A stretch of 64,000 bases of DNA from Distichodus sexfasciatus (GCA_032718565.1 JAVGVS010000185.1:248001-312000); one strand, 5' to 3'; counted from the stretch's first letter, positions 39,201 through 54,200 are shown. Numbers and translations are program-made. Notes: a model not told the origin generated them from the sequence alone.

Positions 39201-42200
39201 TCATCTGGAAATGTTTTGAAAAATGAAAAAAAAAACATTTTTAAAAAGTTGTTGTAGTAGTGAAACTGGATTGCATGTCACAGACCACCTGCAATGCTGC
39301 CACGGACCACTAGGGTTGAAAACGGTTATAATTGATTATGTTCTTCCACTGCATCGATGCAGAGTCGTCCACGTCTGCATCGCGATACATCGATTGTATG
39401 ATTAATTTCAACACCCCTAATGTATATATACACACAAAGGCATGTGAACGTGAACTGTTGAAAAAGGCACTCACTGTTAACATGTAGGTTGACTGTGCTC
39501 CTGTTCTTGCCAGCAATAAATGTATATTCCCCTGCATCACTTCTGTACGTTTCAGCAATGGTCAAGCGATGCAACTTTCTGATGGTCACATAGTTGAAAC
39601 GTTCCTCCGTCGAAAACTGGATTTCAGTGCCATTTCTTAACCAGCGGCCTTCAATCTCGTCCTCATTGACTTCAAACTCAAATGTGGCTCTCTGCTTCTC
39701 AATCACCTGGATTGAGAGAAAAGCGTTATGACTTCTGAAAACATTTCACATAAACATCTAACTGTTTGGTTTTGAAAATGTAATGGAAATAGGGCTGGGC
39801 AACTACTGTAGAGGGAAATTTACCAAAACTAACATGAACCGCTTGACCCTGATCGCCCCCGGTACCGGGGGGGCAGAACGGGAAGGCTTTAAATAGTTGG
39901 TAAACATTAACAAACATATGCATGCGGCACATCAACATCACTGATAGAATCTCGTCTAAAAATCTCAAACTAATTCCACCTAAAACATAACATAACAACG
40001 CCAAACACATCAATAAACAAAGAACAAAAACACTGCGTAGGTCTACGTGGAAGAAATACGGCTGTAGAATCTACACTACTACAGCTAACCATGCATACCG
40101 CATATCATATGAAAGCAGAGACTCCGCAGTTCACGCAGATAATATTTTTGTTTTTTGGGGTGAACATGATTTTTTTTTCCATGTTCTGCTGTGTTGAATC
40201 TTCCCTTATTCTGACCCAGTAACATGTTTGCACAGTAATCTCACAAGTGTTACCTTTATAACGATATCAAAAGCATAAAAATAGACATTGTGGTTGCTGA
40301 GATATACACATCTTATTTTGGGCATCTTTTTTAGAGCAAAAATCTGTAAAACAGTCTCAGGGCTTAACAGGTTAAGAACCCATAATCAAGGTAATCTTGC
40401 CCATGACAATTCAATTATGTGTGTTTCCTTCCATTACGTTAAAAGATAAGATGTGTGCTCTTTCATTAGACAAAATATCCCAGCTTCAATATTTGAGCAG
40501 ATTTACAGTATAAACCTTGTCTGTGAACTATGATGGCAAAAAACAAATAAAAACAAAAATACTTGTTCATTAATCATAATCGAGGTAAAATGTTAAATTG
40601 ATCACGGTATTTATTTCAGATCTTATTGCCCAGCCCTAGTTTTTGGGGTGGTGTAAACAGGAAGGGAATTACAGTGATGTCTTTTTCAGCAGGCTCCGAG
40701 ATGTGGACATCCTTGCCCTCCACTGTGAGGTGAGCTTTGGACATGCTCGAGCCAGCGACCACAGAATACTCTCCAGCGTCGGACATACGAACAGTCTGGA
40801 TCATAAGACGCTGGATGTGTTGGTTAGTAGTAGCTTTGAACCTGAAAGATAGCATTATATGTTTGTTATAGAACTGTCTGAACGTTTTTGGTGGGAAAAA
40901 GTCAGTTGTATTCAAGGCCGGACCTGTCAGATAACTCAAGCTCCTGTCCATCTTTCATCCAAGTCACATGAACATTGGGCTCTGAGAGCTCACATTCAAA
41001 AGTGGCCTTTTTCTTCTCAGTGATCTTGATGTCTTTGATGTGTTTCGTGAACTCGATGACACGAGCTGAAAAACGAAGAAAATGAAAATAAGAGATCATC
41101 CAGTGCAATCGCCTACATACTGCCTAAAGAATTTAAGAAAAGTACTTACCTTCAACAAACAGCTTTGCCGACGTCTCAGCCGATCCAGCCACAAACTTAT
41201 ATTCTGCGCTATCACCAAAATGCACATTACGGATGGTGAGGGAGTGAGTGAGCTGTCTAGAACGCGTCTGGCACCTGTCGGTGGATCGGATCTCCACGCC
41301 GTTCTTCAACCATTTGTACGTGATGCCCTCATAGTTCACAGTCACCTCAAAGGTAATTGTGTCCTTCTCTTGAGCGTTGAGGTCTTTGAGCATGGATGTG
41401 ATCAGAATCGCTGAAAGATTAGAGATGCACGTTATTTTCATATCGTATTAAGTGCGGAGTGAGGTAAAGCCAGTGAACGAAATTGAAAACGAACTGAGAG
41501 TGCCAGTTCCACAGCTGCACCACTGATTATATCAAACTCCAGTTTTAGTTTGTTCTCGCCTGGAGCTAGTTAAGTTAAGCCATTTTTGGGTAGAGAAGCA
41601 ATTTTGTGAACATATGTTTAAACAGTTATAGATCTCATACACATTCAGTGTAAAAGACAACTCGTCAACGTCTCTTCTCTCTGTACACAGTATATAGCAG
41701 AGATGACAAAGTTTACTTGACACTGATTTCAAAACAAGGCTGGGAATGTTAAAGTTCACCATTAATCTGGAAACTTAAGAACATTATTTTTTAACGGAAA
41801 TTTATTATAAGATCAAGTTTGGCCCAAATTTTATCTTTATTCCAGTATCACACATTTATTGGTTTTATCCAGATAAAAATGTCATCACAATTAGTTGCTG
41901 TGATTAATGCATTATTTTATTACCAGCAGTGTTGGGAAAGCTACTTTGGAAATGTAATGCGTTGCAATTACAAGTTACCTTATCTAAAACGTAATAGTAG
42001 TGTTACTATTTCAATTACTTTAACAAAGTAATGTAACTAATTACATTTGATTACTTTTGGATTACTTTTCTACATTTTGAATGAATTTCCTCAACTGTCA
42101 ACCACTTTCAGTTTTTGAAACCTGGTTAACCTTACAGCATTACTCAACACTGACTGCTGTCAAACTGCTTTTAAACTCCCTCAACACAGCCACAGCCGCT

Positions 42201-45200
42201 CTACTGTGAGATCATGCTGATCTTTCAATACCCGTGTCTGCTAAATCAAATATTTGACATTCCACATTTGGTGAACATCACTCAATAAGCAGTTGTCTAT
42301 TCGTGTGGGATTGATTGTGCATACAACGTCTGCTCACTACAGCTAATTTTTATTTCCTGCAGTGGGCTGGGCCTACATTGTAGTTCCTATCTGGCATTGC
42401 AGGCCTCCTCACAACTGCAGCTCAGACCGCTTGTAGGCTGTAGATCCAGCAGCAAGTGGGTGTTGCAAATTCAAACATGATAAGAGAACCAATTAGACAT
42501 ATCGGAATAGTATCAGACTTTCAGCTGTAAATGGAGGATGTTGTGCACAAGAAAAAATGGCAAAACAATAATATTATTAAACATATAGCCAATGTTTCCG
42601 CAGAAGATATTGAGATGTAACTGAAATTGTAATCCTAAATATTTCCTGAAAGTAACTGTAATTTAATTACACATTTTTTGTAATGTAACTCATTACTGTT
42701 ACTTTTATTTTGTAATTAAATTACATAATTTTGTAACATGTAACTCGTTACTCCCAAGCACTGATTACCAGCACTAGTTGAAAGCAAATTAATGTCATTA
42801 CATGATGCATGGTAAGTTGTAAAGGTTACTTATCTCTTTATTTTGTGTGTTTAATAAATGTAAAGGACTGTGGTTGAGGCAGCTCTCTACAAAAAAAGAG
42901 TGCCTGAACTAATAGTTTGGGAACAACTGGTATAAAGAATCACACACACAAAAAAATCTAGCTGGTGACTTACGGCTGACAGTCAAGGTGGCAGAGACTC
43001 TGTCGTTTCCGCACACGAATGTGTACTCTGCAGCATCCTCTCTGCCGGTGTTCATGATCTTGAGTTGATGAACTTTGCCCTGTACCACAATTCGGAACTT
43101 CTCACTCATCTCAATCTCCACTCCGTTTTTCAGCCAGGTGGACGGCACATTGAAATGTGAAACTTCACACTCGAAGGTGGCCACCTGGGTCTCAGGAACC
43201 TCAATGTTCTTCATGGGTTTTGTCACTCTCAGTGCTGAATGGATGAAAACATGAATTTAAGGGGTTCAGTATTTTTGGACATTGTTGTTTTTACACCAGT
43301 ATTCTATTGGAGAACCAATAAAATACCACTAATCTACTGAAGGCTTATAAGAAGTTTGAGAAATGTAGTATCTCCACCTACATTCAACATGCAAGTGTGC
43401 ACTGCACTGCAGATGCCCGACAACAGCAACATATTCTCCAGCAATGTTGTCTTCCACACTCTGAATGACCAGCTTGTGGGCTTTCCTCTCTGACATTATC
43501 TTGATATTTGAGCTCGGCGTGAGTTCTTGGTTATTGAACATCCACTTAACCGGAATGTCATCATGGGACAGGCTGAGTTCAAAAGAAGCGGTGGCTCCCA
43601 CCAGCGATGTGACATCCTTGGGCTTCTTCACGATCTTGATAGCTAGAGGAAACAAGGATATTAGTGTTGAAATGAAAGTCTAAAATATGTAATTATGGTA
43701 TAAAAGATTATCAGACTTACTCTCTACGTTCAGTCTGGAGTTGGCAGAGAGCTTTCCGAGTTTGAACCCGTAAACAGATTCGTCTTGAGTGTTACAATTC
43801 TTGATTTTCAGGCTGTGAACTGCGCCTTCCACTGTGATTTCGTATTTATCGCTTGGGACAATTTCCACTCCGTTCTTAATCCACTGGGACCCTTTGACAT
43901 CCAAATGGGTGAGTTCCAGACTGAACACGGCCTCTTGTGTCTCAGTGACTGTTTGGTTCTTCATGGTCTTTTTGATCTTGACGGCTGTAAAAATGTCATT
44001 CAGTTATCCAGAAGAAGACAGGCACACATATGGAACTGGAATAAAATATATTAGGGCTGCAACAACTAATCGATTAAATTCGATTATTAAGATAGTTGGC
44101 AACTAATTTAATAATCGATTAATTTAGGTTAGTCTACTTTATTATACACATACGTACAGTGGCTACTCCCTAATGTGGAGGCAGTAAGCTAACCAAAGCC
44201 GCAGTGGCGGTAAAGCATTAAGCTGGACTCCGACCGCCATAAAAGAAGAATAAGAAGGAGACGAGAACCAGCGCTGTGTCTTGCCGTCAGAAAAACTGAA
44301 GTAATCATGTAGAAACACATGAATGACATTTTTTGTGAGGTAAACACATGCGCTGTTTAATAGCGCTCACGACTCTCATTTATTACAGACAAAACTCATT
44401 TATAGCTGATAAATAACAAGAACCAGCGTTCTACTCACAATACAGACATTTACTTGATATTGTCAATGATTTTTCAGACGCATGTCCACCGCATTATTGT
44501 GATGCGACTCTCATGTGGAACGCCAGCATGTGGAAAAATGTGGTTCTCTCCCAGAAATGAGTCAAAAATGAGTTATAGGCCAAAGTGGCTAAAAATGACC
44601 ATAACTTCAGTATTTCTTTATTTTCAATTAATCAGAAAATATTTTTTACATTTTATAATGTTAGAGAGTAAAAAAAAATAAATATAGAAAAATAGAAACA
44701 GACAGTTCCAATGCTGGAAATGAAATAGTTTTTTCTGTCTTTTTATTAGATTATTAATCAAAGAAATAAGATTAATCAATTAACAAAATAATCGTTAGTT
44801 GCAGCCCTAAATTATATGAAACATTTGAACATACTTTCAACTTTCAGGTTGGCTGACGTCTTGGAGTTTGCCACCTGGTAAGTGTACTCTCCGACATCCT
44901 GTGGTCTGGTGATGACAATGACGAGACGTCTTACAGTGCCTATTTCTTCACTTCTGACATTGTCACTGAAGTCGACGTGATGCCCGTCCTTAAACCACTT
45001 GCCCTCGGCAGTGGGGTTGGCAACTTCGCACTCTAGCTCAGCAGTCTGGGACTCTGCCACTGTCAGATCAGACAGGGGCCTACTAATGGCACCACCTGGA
45101 GGAAGAAACATCGGTAAAGTCATTCGACTAGAAAATCATCAGCTTTAAGTACGTCTGAAGGTTTTCAATCGTCCAGGACGTCTTGAGAACTTCAATCGAA

Positions 45201-48200
45201 AGCAACTGAACGTAACTTAACGGACAGCATTAAGTACGGCGTTCGGACATATACCTGAAACAACAAGTTTTGCACTGGAAGTCTTTTCTCCAGCAGCAAA
45301 CATGTACTCTCCCTCTTCATCCTTCATGGCATTGAGCACTGTGAGGCTATACTTAGTGCCTTTGCCCTCCATCTTGTACTTTGGACCAGTTTTAATGGGC
45401 TGCTTTTTAAAGGTCCAGTATGGGTCAATGCCAGAGTGAGACACTTCAACCGCAAAGGTGACGTTCTGGGTCTCGGTACATACGCAGTCCTCCATGTGCT
45501 TTACAATGCTGATTTCTACAATACACAGTGAATGACCGATATTATAATACATACATTTATTTTCTATGAAATAAAATAAGAAAAAAGAAAACAGAACATA
45601 CTTTCAACTGCCAGTTTACATGTTGATTCAACTCTGCCAACAATCATTTTATATCGTCCTTCATCAGAAGCAAAAGTCCTGGTCAGCACCAGCCGTTGTT
45701 TGGATCCTTTGGCAACCATCTGTACTCTGTCACTGGGCATCAACAGTTTGTCATCATGATACCACTTCACAGAGCTCACATCAGCGGCTGTGATCTTAGC
45801 CTCAAAAACAGACTTTGTGCCCTCTACTGAAGAGATGTCCTTCAAAGTTGCCAAGAAGTCAATAGCTGAAAGGAAAAGAAAATATTAATTTAATTGTGGC
45901 TTTAAAAAAATTTCTGATTCTCGTTACTAAATTGACAGCTTACTTTGAACAACAAGCTTTCCAGACGTGGAAATGTCTTGGATGGGAACAACAAAGGAGT
46001 ACACTCCAGCGTCTTCCTTTTTGGAATCTTCAATAAGAAGTTTGTGAGTCTGCTTGTCAATGACAATGTGGATTCTCTCTGTGGCGGAGACAGCCACGCC
46101 GTTTTTCATCCAAGTTCCCTCCACATTTTCCTGAGAGAACCGCACCTCCAGTTGGGCGATATCACCCTCGCAGATTGACAGGTCCGAGAGGCCTTGCATC
46201 AGCGTAACTGGACGCACTAAAGTAAAAAGAAAATGATTTATGAAGTAATAATAACTTGAGATAACCTTCGGAATACAAAGATGCAACTTGAATTTCAAAC
46301 TATTTATATTAATCTCCTGGCAAAACACTCACGTTTCATCTTCAAGGTAGCACTCGTCTTCAGATCTCCAACTTTGAATGTGTATTTGCCTTGGTCCTCC
46401 TTCTTCACATCTTTTACAGACAGGCTGTGGCGACCGCGGCGGGACGACACAACATATTTGAGGCTTGGGGTGATCTCTTTATTCTCAAAGTACCAGGTAC
46501 CCTCGGCGTCTTCACGAGACAAAACACATTCGAATTCCCCGGCGTATGTCTCGGGTACCTCTGTATTTTCAAGATGCTTCACGATTTCAAGTGGGGCACC
46601 TGTGTGACAATTGGCAAAATGAATCACCAACATCATGTAGAATAACAGCAATAGTTGCTAGATAAAAGTAACTTCTGCATTATTATCATTACCTTCAACG
46701 TAAAGTCTTGCTGTGGTTCTAATATGGTCGTCTTCTGCGACGACGCAGCTGTACTCTGCTTCGTCGCTCATTCCAATGATCAGCACGGACAGGAAGTGCA
46801 CCTTTCTGTCAGAGTGCATCCTGTACTTGTCTCCCGAGAAAATCTCTGCGTTGTTCTTGAGCCATTTCACTTTAACGAAAGGCTCATTGGTCTCACATTC
46901 AAAGGTCACCATGGTGTCCTTCTCTTTGGCGCTTTGATCTTCTAGTAACTGCATGAAGGAAATGACTTGCTTTGCTAAAAGAAATGAAGGAAACATAAAT
47001 ATACATTTATATGATGTTCACAATTCATTTTAATTAGTCTTGTGAAAAATATCATCAGGGCTTTACCTTGCACCAACAAGAAGGCGTGGCTTGAGGTCTC
47101 TCCTGCAATGTTCATGGCTTTGATCATTATGCTGGCAGAATCTTCTGCTAAGACGTCCTTAATGACCAGTTCACAGACATGGTCTTCAGGCCAGTACCAG
47201 CTAATGCGGTTTGACTTTTCCAGTAAGATTCCGTTCTTGAACCACTGACATTCGGGATCAGGTTTACCGACCACTCGGCAGCGGAAGTGAACCTCATCAC
47301 CAAGGGCAACAGTCTGACTCTGAATACGTTCAAGAATTTTTGGAGCCTCCATACTTGGTGAAAGAAGTATTTTCTCTGGTTTGATTTTGGGAACTGTGAC
47401 TTTACGCTCCTCCTCCTTTTTCTTTTCAGCTTCGGTCAGCTCTTTGGTATGGTGAAGGAGCTCTTCTTTCCTTTTCCTTAGCATGTCTTCGTAAGACTCG
47501 TCCTTCTTACGGGACTTCAGCTCAACGGCGGTGATGGCTTCATAATAGCCCTCCTGGGTCCTGCGTTTGAATTTGCTTCTCAACTCTTCGGTCTCTTCTG
47601 TTAGCTTTTCATGGATCACTCTCTCAGCTTTCCTCAGTTTCACCACCTCTTTGGACTCCTTGAAGGTTTCTAGTTGTTTTTCGGGTTTGACCACCTCAAA
47701 GGACACTCTGCCATGTTCTTGAACCACGGCAGGGGCAGAAGGCTTTATCTCCGGGGCTCGGCGCAAAACGGCTCGGAAGTCTTCTTTCTGCTGGATCTCG
47801 AACTTCACCACATGCTCTACAGCACCTTCAGGGTTTTCGGCCAGAACTTTGACGTCGCCAGAGTCGTAGGACTTGGTATCTGTGATCTCCAGATAGTGGA
47901 TGCCATCATACTGCAGACGGAATCGTTTGCTTTTGCGGATCAGCTGCCCGTTTAGATACCAGTTGACTTTTGGGGTTGGGTAGCCAGTTACTCTGCAGCG
48001 GAATTTTGCAGTTTCCCCCTCCATCACTCTGACTGGTTCTGGAAGCAAAACAATCTCTGGCTTGGTTTTCTCTGAGAACTCGTCTGCAGTAACTCCAGAA
48101 GGACCTCCTTCATGAGCAATACGTTCCATCTCATCTATTCTTTGTCCCCTCCTACCCTCAGGCAACTGAGATTCCTCAACAAGGCCCTTCTCGTCCTTTA

Positions 48201-51200
48201 CTATAAGGGTAGCTGAGGTCTGGTCAACACCAAATTTGTTTGTAGCTCTGCAGGTGATCACACCACTGTCTCTGGCATAAGCAGCTTCATAGTCAAGACT
48301 GCAGTAGCCAAACTCGTTCACCATGCGCAGTCTGTTAGCGGCGGCCAATGGCTTGCCATCATGCAGCCACTCAACAATCATCGTGGGGTCACCAATAGGG
48401 GTCAGTCTGCACTCGAAGTGCACCGGGCCAAATTGCTTAAGTCTCACAGAGGTCAGTTTCTTTTTAAAGTGAGGTTTCTGCTGCTTCTCCTTGTCATAAA
48501 GGTCACCCTCTTCCCACTGTTCTTGACCGTAGCGGAGATGCAATGGCTCCAGCTCTGGTGCAGCAATTTCTTTAGCTTTGTAAGTTCCCTTAGGGATGAT
48601 GAGTTTCCTCTCTGGCTGGGGTTCTGTCGCTGCCACCTCAACATTGACTCTGCAGCGTGTGGTGTCTCTGCCGGCTTTGTTGATAGCCGTGGCTGTGTAC
48701 CACGCGCTGTCAGAACCACGGCTCTGGGGAATCTTAAAATGGGCCTCTCCCTTGCCACCCTCAACCCTAAAAAAGAATAAAAAGAGTTGGAAATGAATAA
48801 AATATAAGCTTTTAAGAATCTCACCTGGGTAAGACTAGCATGAGTGATGTCTATTTCTGTATGTGTGGATAAACAGATACTCACTGTATATTGGGGTGCT
48901 TGTGTGGAGAGATGATATCACTGTTTTTCAGCCACACAATATCTGGAAGGGGGTTGCCAATGGCTTTAACAGCCAATTCAACCAGACTTCCCTCTTTCAC
49001 ACTGATGTTCTTCAGCTTCTCAACAAACTGAGGTCTCACCAAATTCTCCTTAGCTGAAAAGTACATTAAATTATACTGTCATACATATAATATTTATATA
49101 ATATACGTGGGACATTCAAATACAGCTCTGGAAAAAATTAAGAGACCACTTCCTAATTTAAAATTTCTCAATCTGTGGAATCTATTCAGTGTGCCAGGGG
49201 TTTTCAACTGGTTCTGTCTCAGGGACCACCATTGAGACTACGCAGGATTCTGTGGCGCTGTGTGCCTGTGTGTGTGAGTATTAAATTAAATTAATTCATA
49301 AAGATGCACAAAACATGAATGAATGAACAAAATCTAATAATTAAAAAGGTGATTTCAGTTGAGAAACCACAGAACACCTGAAATTTTGCTGCGGACCAAC
49401 AGGGGACCGCGGACCACCGATTGAAAACCCCTGCTATGTGCAAACGTTGTTAAATTCCAACAGAGCTGTATACAAAAAACAAACACAACTTACCTTCTAC
49501 AGTCAGTGTCATAGACACTGAGGTTTTACCAGCTCTGTTCTGAGCCACAACTGTCCATTCTCCAGAGTCGTGAGGCATGGCAGGGACCACAATAAGTGAC
49601 TGAGTTCCATCTTCCTTCACAACAATTTTGTGGGTATAGTCATTAACCACTTGTTGTCCTGAATTAATAAAAAAAACACATCTTCAGCTCGGTCGTTATT
49701 TAACCAGCTTCTTCAGCGTTCATAACAAATATCATGTGTCCATATTCCTGTTTTAATCATGGTGTCTTCCAAACCACCTACCATTATGGAACCAGAAAGT
49801 ATCAGGCATGGGTCGTCCAACCACCTTCAGATCAAATCTCGCAGTTTGTCCCTCGGAGCATCTAAAAGATGATGGCTTTGTAACAAACACAGGTTTGTAG
49901 AGTCTTTCCAGCTGGGCTTCATCCGTCTCGTCCAGTCTGCGGGCAGGAGAGCGTCCAGGAGAACGACTTGTGGAGCGTGGGGATGTAGATCTAAAATCAA
50001 AGAAAGGGATCAGTAAGCAAGACTTACGTACCTCTTTTTCACTGCACTAAGGCTTGTAGCATTCTGATAGGGCTACGTTTTCTCCAAAATAAGTGTTTAC
50101 AGACGTTTACAACATAAAGTGTTGAGTATAAATCAGGCCTCAGTCAGACAAACATCTGCAATGAAAGTTCAGCCCAAACTTGCTCATATGATTAATTTTG
50201 GTTAAAACCAATAACAATAACTTAACACATTAACAGTTTATTTCCAGCTCTACCTTCAACATATTTTCTCAAAATTGCCTGTACAAAATGGCTTTAGAGG
50301 CCTTTGTCCACCAAACGTGCTTTTTGCACTGGCTTGTTGTTGCTAAGTTACGAAAAGCATTATCGGGCACTTCTATGTTCGTTCCTATTTCATGTAAAAA
50401 TTGCAGCGTGTTCCTTTGAGATCGGTAGTTTAGCAGTCATAAAAGAAAGTGAAAGTGAGTGATTATTTGTCATCGTGAACACACCACAGCACAGCACACA
50501 GCACACCATCCGTGAAGGAGCAGTGGGCAGCTAATAAGGGCGGCGCCCGGGGAGCAGCGCTTGGGGACGGTACCTTGCTCATGAGTACCTCAGTGGTAAC
50601 TTTACCAGTCCAGGATTCGAACCTTCTGCAACCTTCTGATCATGGGGCGAACACCCTACCGCTACGCCACCAAATGCCCCTGAGATTATCTTTACTGTTC
50701 GTGAGTTCTTGACTGTGTATGCTCCGCACTTTCCTAGATTTTGGTTGGCTAGCAAGAGAGAAGTGACATTGACGAGCCCAGCGCTGATGTAAAAGTTGAA
50801 CAGATTTCAACTTCAAGCGCTCTGAGTGCTGCGGTAAAAACACGTCTCCACCGGTGGGGGTTTTTTCCCACTGAAGGCGCTTAGCACTCTGATGGCTAAA
50901 GCTCAAAGGGCTTGTTTTAAAAAAAAGGTGCTGCCAGAAATACGGTTTGGTGGACACAGGCACTTAAACTTAACCAGATAATGCATCGGGGGCAGCTGTG
51001 AGACTTTCAGTGTCACTCATTTGACATGCCACTACAACAGCTTTACGCACTCCAACTTTGAGAAGCACTGCTTTATGTTAGCATCTTCATAATCTAAAAA
51101 CAAAGGAACACACCTGATTCTCTGAACCGCATCTAGCTGAGTGTACTGCGGCTGTGCTGCAGGTGTGCCAGTTGAGTCCACAAACAGCTTCCCAGAGCTG

Positions 51201-54200
51201 ACAGCATTGCTCTTAATGTTGCTGATCAAAGCGGTGTAGATTCCCTCGTCTTCTGGCAGTACAATCGGAAGACGCAGACTGGCTCTGCCATCCTGAAGAA
51301 CTTCCATCTGATAGTGGTCTCCATGTCTAATGCGCTTGCCATCTTTGAACCACGCAATCTGTAAATCAGAACAGAGGCTTATTAATAAAAAGCACGCATG
51401 CGACCCCTGAAGGGAAAAGCCGAAAGAGGAAGAAGAAGAAGAAGAAGAATGCAGGGAGTGGATTGGATAAGTACGATATTGAAATCTGTAGATAAATAAA
51501 CGTTGGGATTTTTCACCTTGGGGAGTGGAGTTCCAGTCATTTTGAAGTGGAACGTGGCACTCTTTCCTTCCCTGAGTCTGTAACTTTTCATAGGAATGTG
51601 GAAGACGGGAGATGCGGCCTCATGTTCTGCAACGCTCACATCCATTTGTTCCCCGTCCTCAGTTACCAGTTCCTGGTAGGTGATCTTAAGAAGGCGAAAT
51701 TCGATCTCATAGATGAACCTCTGCTCAATAGCAGATATCTGTAGGTCCTGTCAAAAAAGATGAAGATTAATAATGTGAATAAAACTATTGGTGACTTTCA
51801 GTATAAATGTGACTCCGCACAGCAGAACTAGTCGCTTGTCGCAAATTTTCAAAATTGGGTTATTATGTTTTCATGAAAGGACATAAATCAAGCTTCAAAA
51901 CGATACCTATATGGAATGAATGGGACGACATATGTCTGAGATATCAACATTCAAAGGAGTCGGGTTTCTCCTGTCACGCCAAGTGAGAAACGGAGAAATC
52001 TGCCTTTGAAGTTGACTATCGCCGTAGCACTCACAGACGCTTGGTGCGGTCGTGGCTACGTTTGCATTTACGGTAGCCTACGCTGCATTCACAGCCACAC
52101 GGATAGCCTACCTGCGTTAGGTTAACTGAACTCGGGAGACGAAGATGGATTCCGGAGAAATATCTTCACGCTAGTCAACCAGTGGATTTACCGTAAATAT
52201 TGAAGTAGAGCGGTCAAAACACAAACTTTTAACATTCTGCTGGACTGAATTCCTCACCTCAAGAAAGTCACGATTTTAGGATGGAAAGGGTAAAAATTTA
52301 TTCACAACAGTACCGTATAGACCTTCCACTGTTTCAAAACACTAAAAACAAAAAATCCAAAATTTTACCCCACACAACATAAACGCTTGTTTTTCTCGTA
52401 AACCTCCGTTGCGACAAGCCACTGGTTTTGCCGTGCAGAGTCACAAATCACATTTATCCTTTCATTAGCGCATATAGTTAAAATTGATTGAGATCTACAA
52501 ACCTGCTCTGAGGTGAAGGACTGCATCATTTGAGCCTGCTGAGCCATCCTTCTCTGAGCAAATATTTGTTCAGTTTCACTTATAATTACAGGAGGCACGT
52601 CTGCCACTCTAGGTTCCTGCCCCACTGTTGTAGTCACTTCAGATTTAAAAGTCACTTCCTGTTCCTTCATGTAAGCTTCATAGGCCTCTGTAGAAAGCAG
52701 TGCAAAAAGGTTATAGGTAATAAGGTTGTTTTTTATTTGTTTGTCTGTTTGATATTACAGCGTCAGTCTCACCAACCTTCCTCAAGCAGCATGGCTGAGG
52801 CAGACACCTCTCCAAGTTGATTTTTGGCAAAGACTGTGTACTCTCCAGCATCGTCAGAAAATGTCATGGAGATCTCCAGTTTGCATTGTCCCGTTTCTTT
52901 TTTGTAGGCGACTCTATATCTGATGGATCAAACAAACGGACATAAAAGTGTCAAAATAGGAGAAGCAAGATACATTTTTGCCAAGAACAAAATAGTAACA
53001 ACTACAATTTTTTATCTATTGTAAAAGCATTATGGGAAGTTTGTTTCAATTAATAAATGACAAATTGTAAATTTCTTCTCAATAACATCTTGGATTACAG
53101 GATGAACGTCAAATCATGTGCAAGATGGTCATTTTCCAAACATATTCTTTGTTCGTTCGTTCCTTCATTATCCGAACCACTGGGGTAGCAGGGGGGACCG
53201 GAGCCTATCCCGGAAACTTACGGGCGCAAGGCGGCGAACCAACCCTCGGCAGGCTCCAAGCCACCGCAGGACACACACAATCACACTCACATTCACACCT
53301 TATGGGGCCAATTCAGAGTCGCCAACTGACCTATATTGCATGCTTTTGGACTGTGAGAGGAAACCGGAGCACCCGGAGGAAATCCACACAAACACGGGGA
53401 GAGCATGCAAACTCCACACAGAAAAACCCCACACCTGACCCGGAGATCGAACCCAGGACCTTCTCGCTGGGAGGCGGCAGCGCTAACCACTACGCCACCG
53501 TGCCGCTCTACATGTTGTTCACATCTCTAAAAAAAATACCTGTATCCAGTGGTTAGTGGAACTCCACTCTTCTTCCAGTAGATGTGGGGTTTAGGGCTGC
53601 CTCCAATCTGGCATTCGAAGACAACTCCACCACCCTCCACCAGCTTCTGCACTGTGGGTTTCTTCACAAAAAATGGAGCGGCTGCTGCGCCGGTTTCCAT
53701 AGACTCAGACACAGCGCTCACTACTGACATGGTCTCTTCAACCCTGGGAATTATTTTAGGAGATTCACTGAATTTAGTGTAACTGTTCAGCTATAGTTTT
53801 GTGTCAATTTACTAAAAAAACATGAGAAAAATCTAGACAAATAAATGTTTTTACTCACTGTCTTGCTTGAGCAGACATTTCGACATGTTCAGAGACAGCA
53901 GTCAGATCCTCTCTGCTCTCAATTTCCTCAGACACTGGAAGAAAAAAAAAATTAACATTTTACCTTAATTACCATTAAGGAACTATTTTTTTGCCCTCAT
54001 AGTTCACAAGGGGACAAGGTTTGTACTGTAACGGCACATTAGAAACACAACAGGAAGTATTAACAGAGTGATTTATTTAAGTATTAACAGAATTTGTAAT
54101 CAAAATAATCATCATGCGTAAGATAATATCAATAACAGGTTGAAAGGGTTGACCGATTATCGGAGGCTGATATTAGACAGTTTGCAGATTATCGGTATCA

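Noticed and set aside
620..53507. tRNA-like sequences with box A/B motifs at several sites
   Set aside because: They are heads of dispersed SINE copies with identical bodies; none has a full clover-leaf with an intact acceptor stem as far as I can see.
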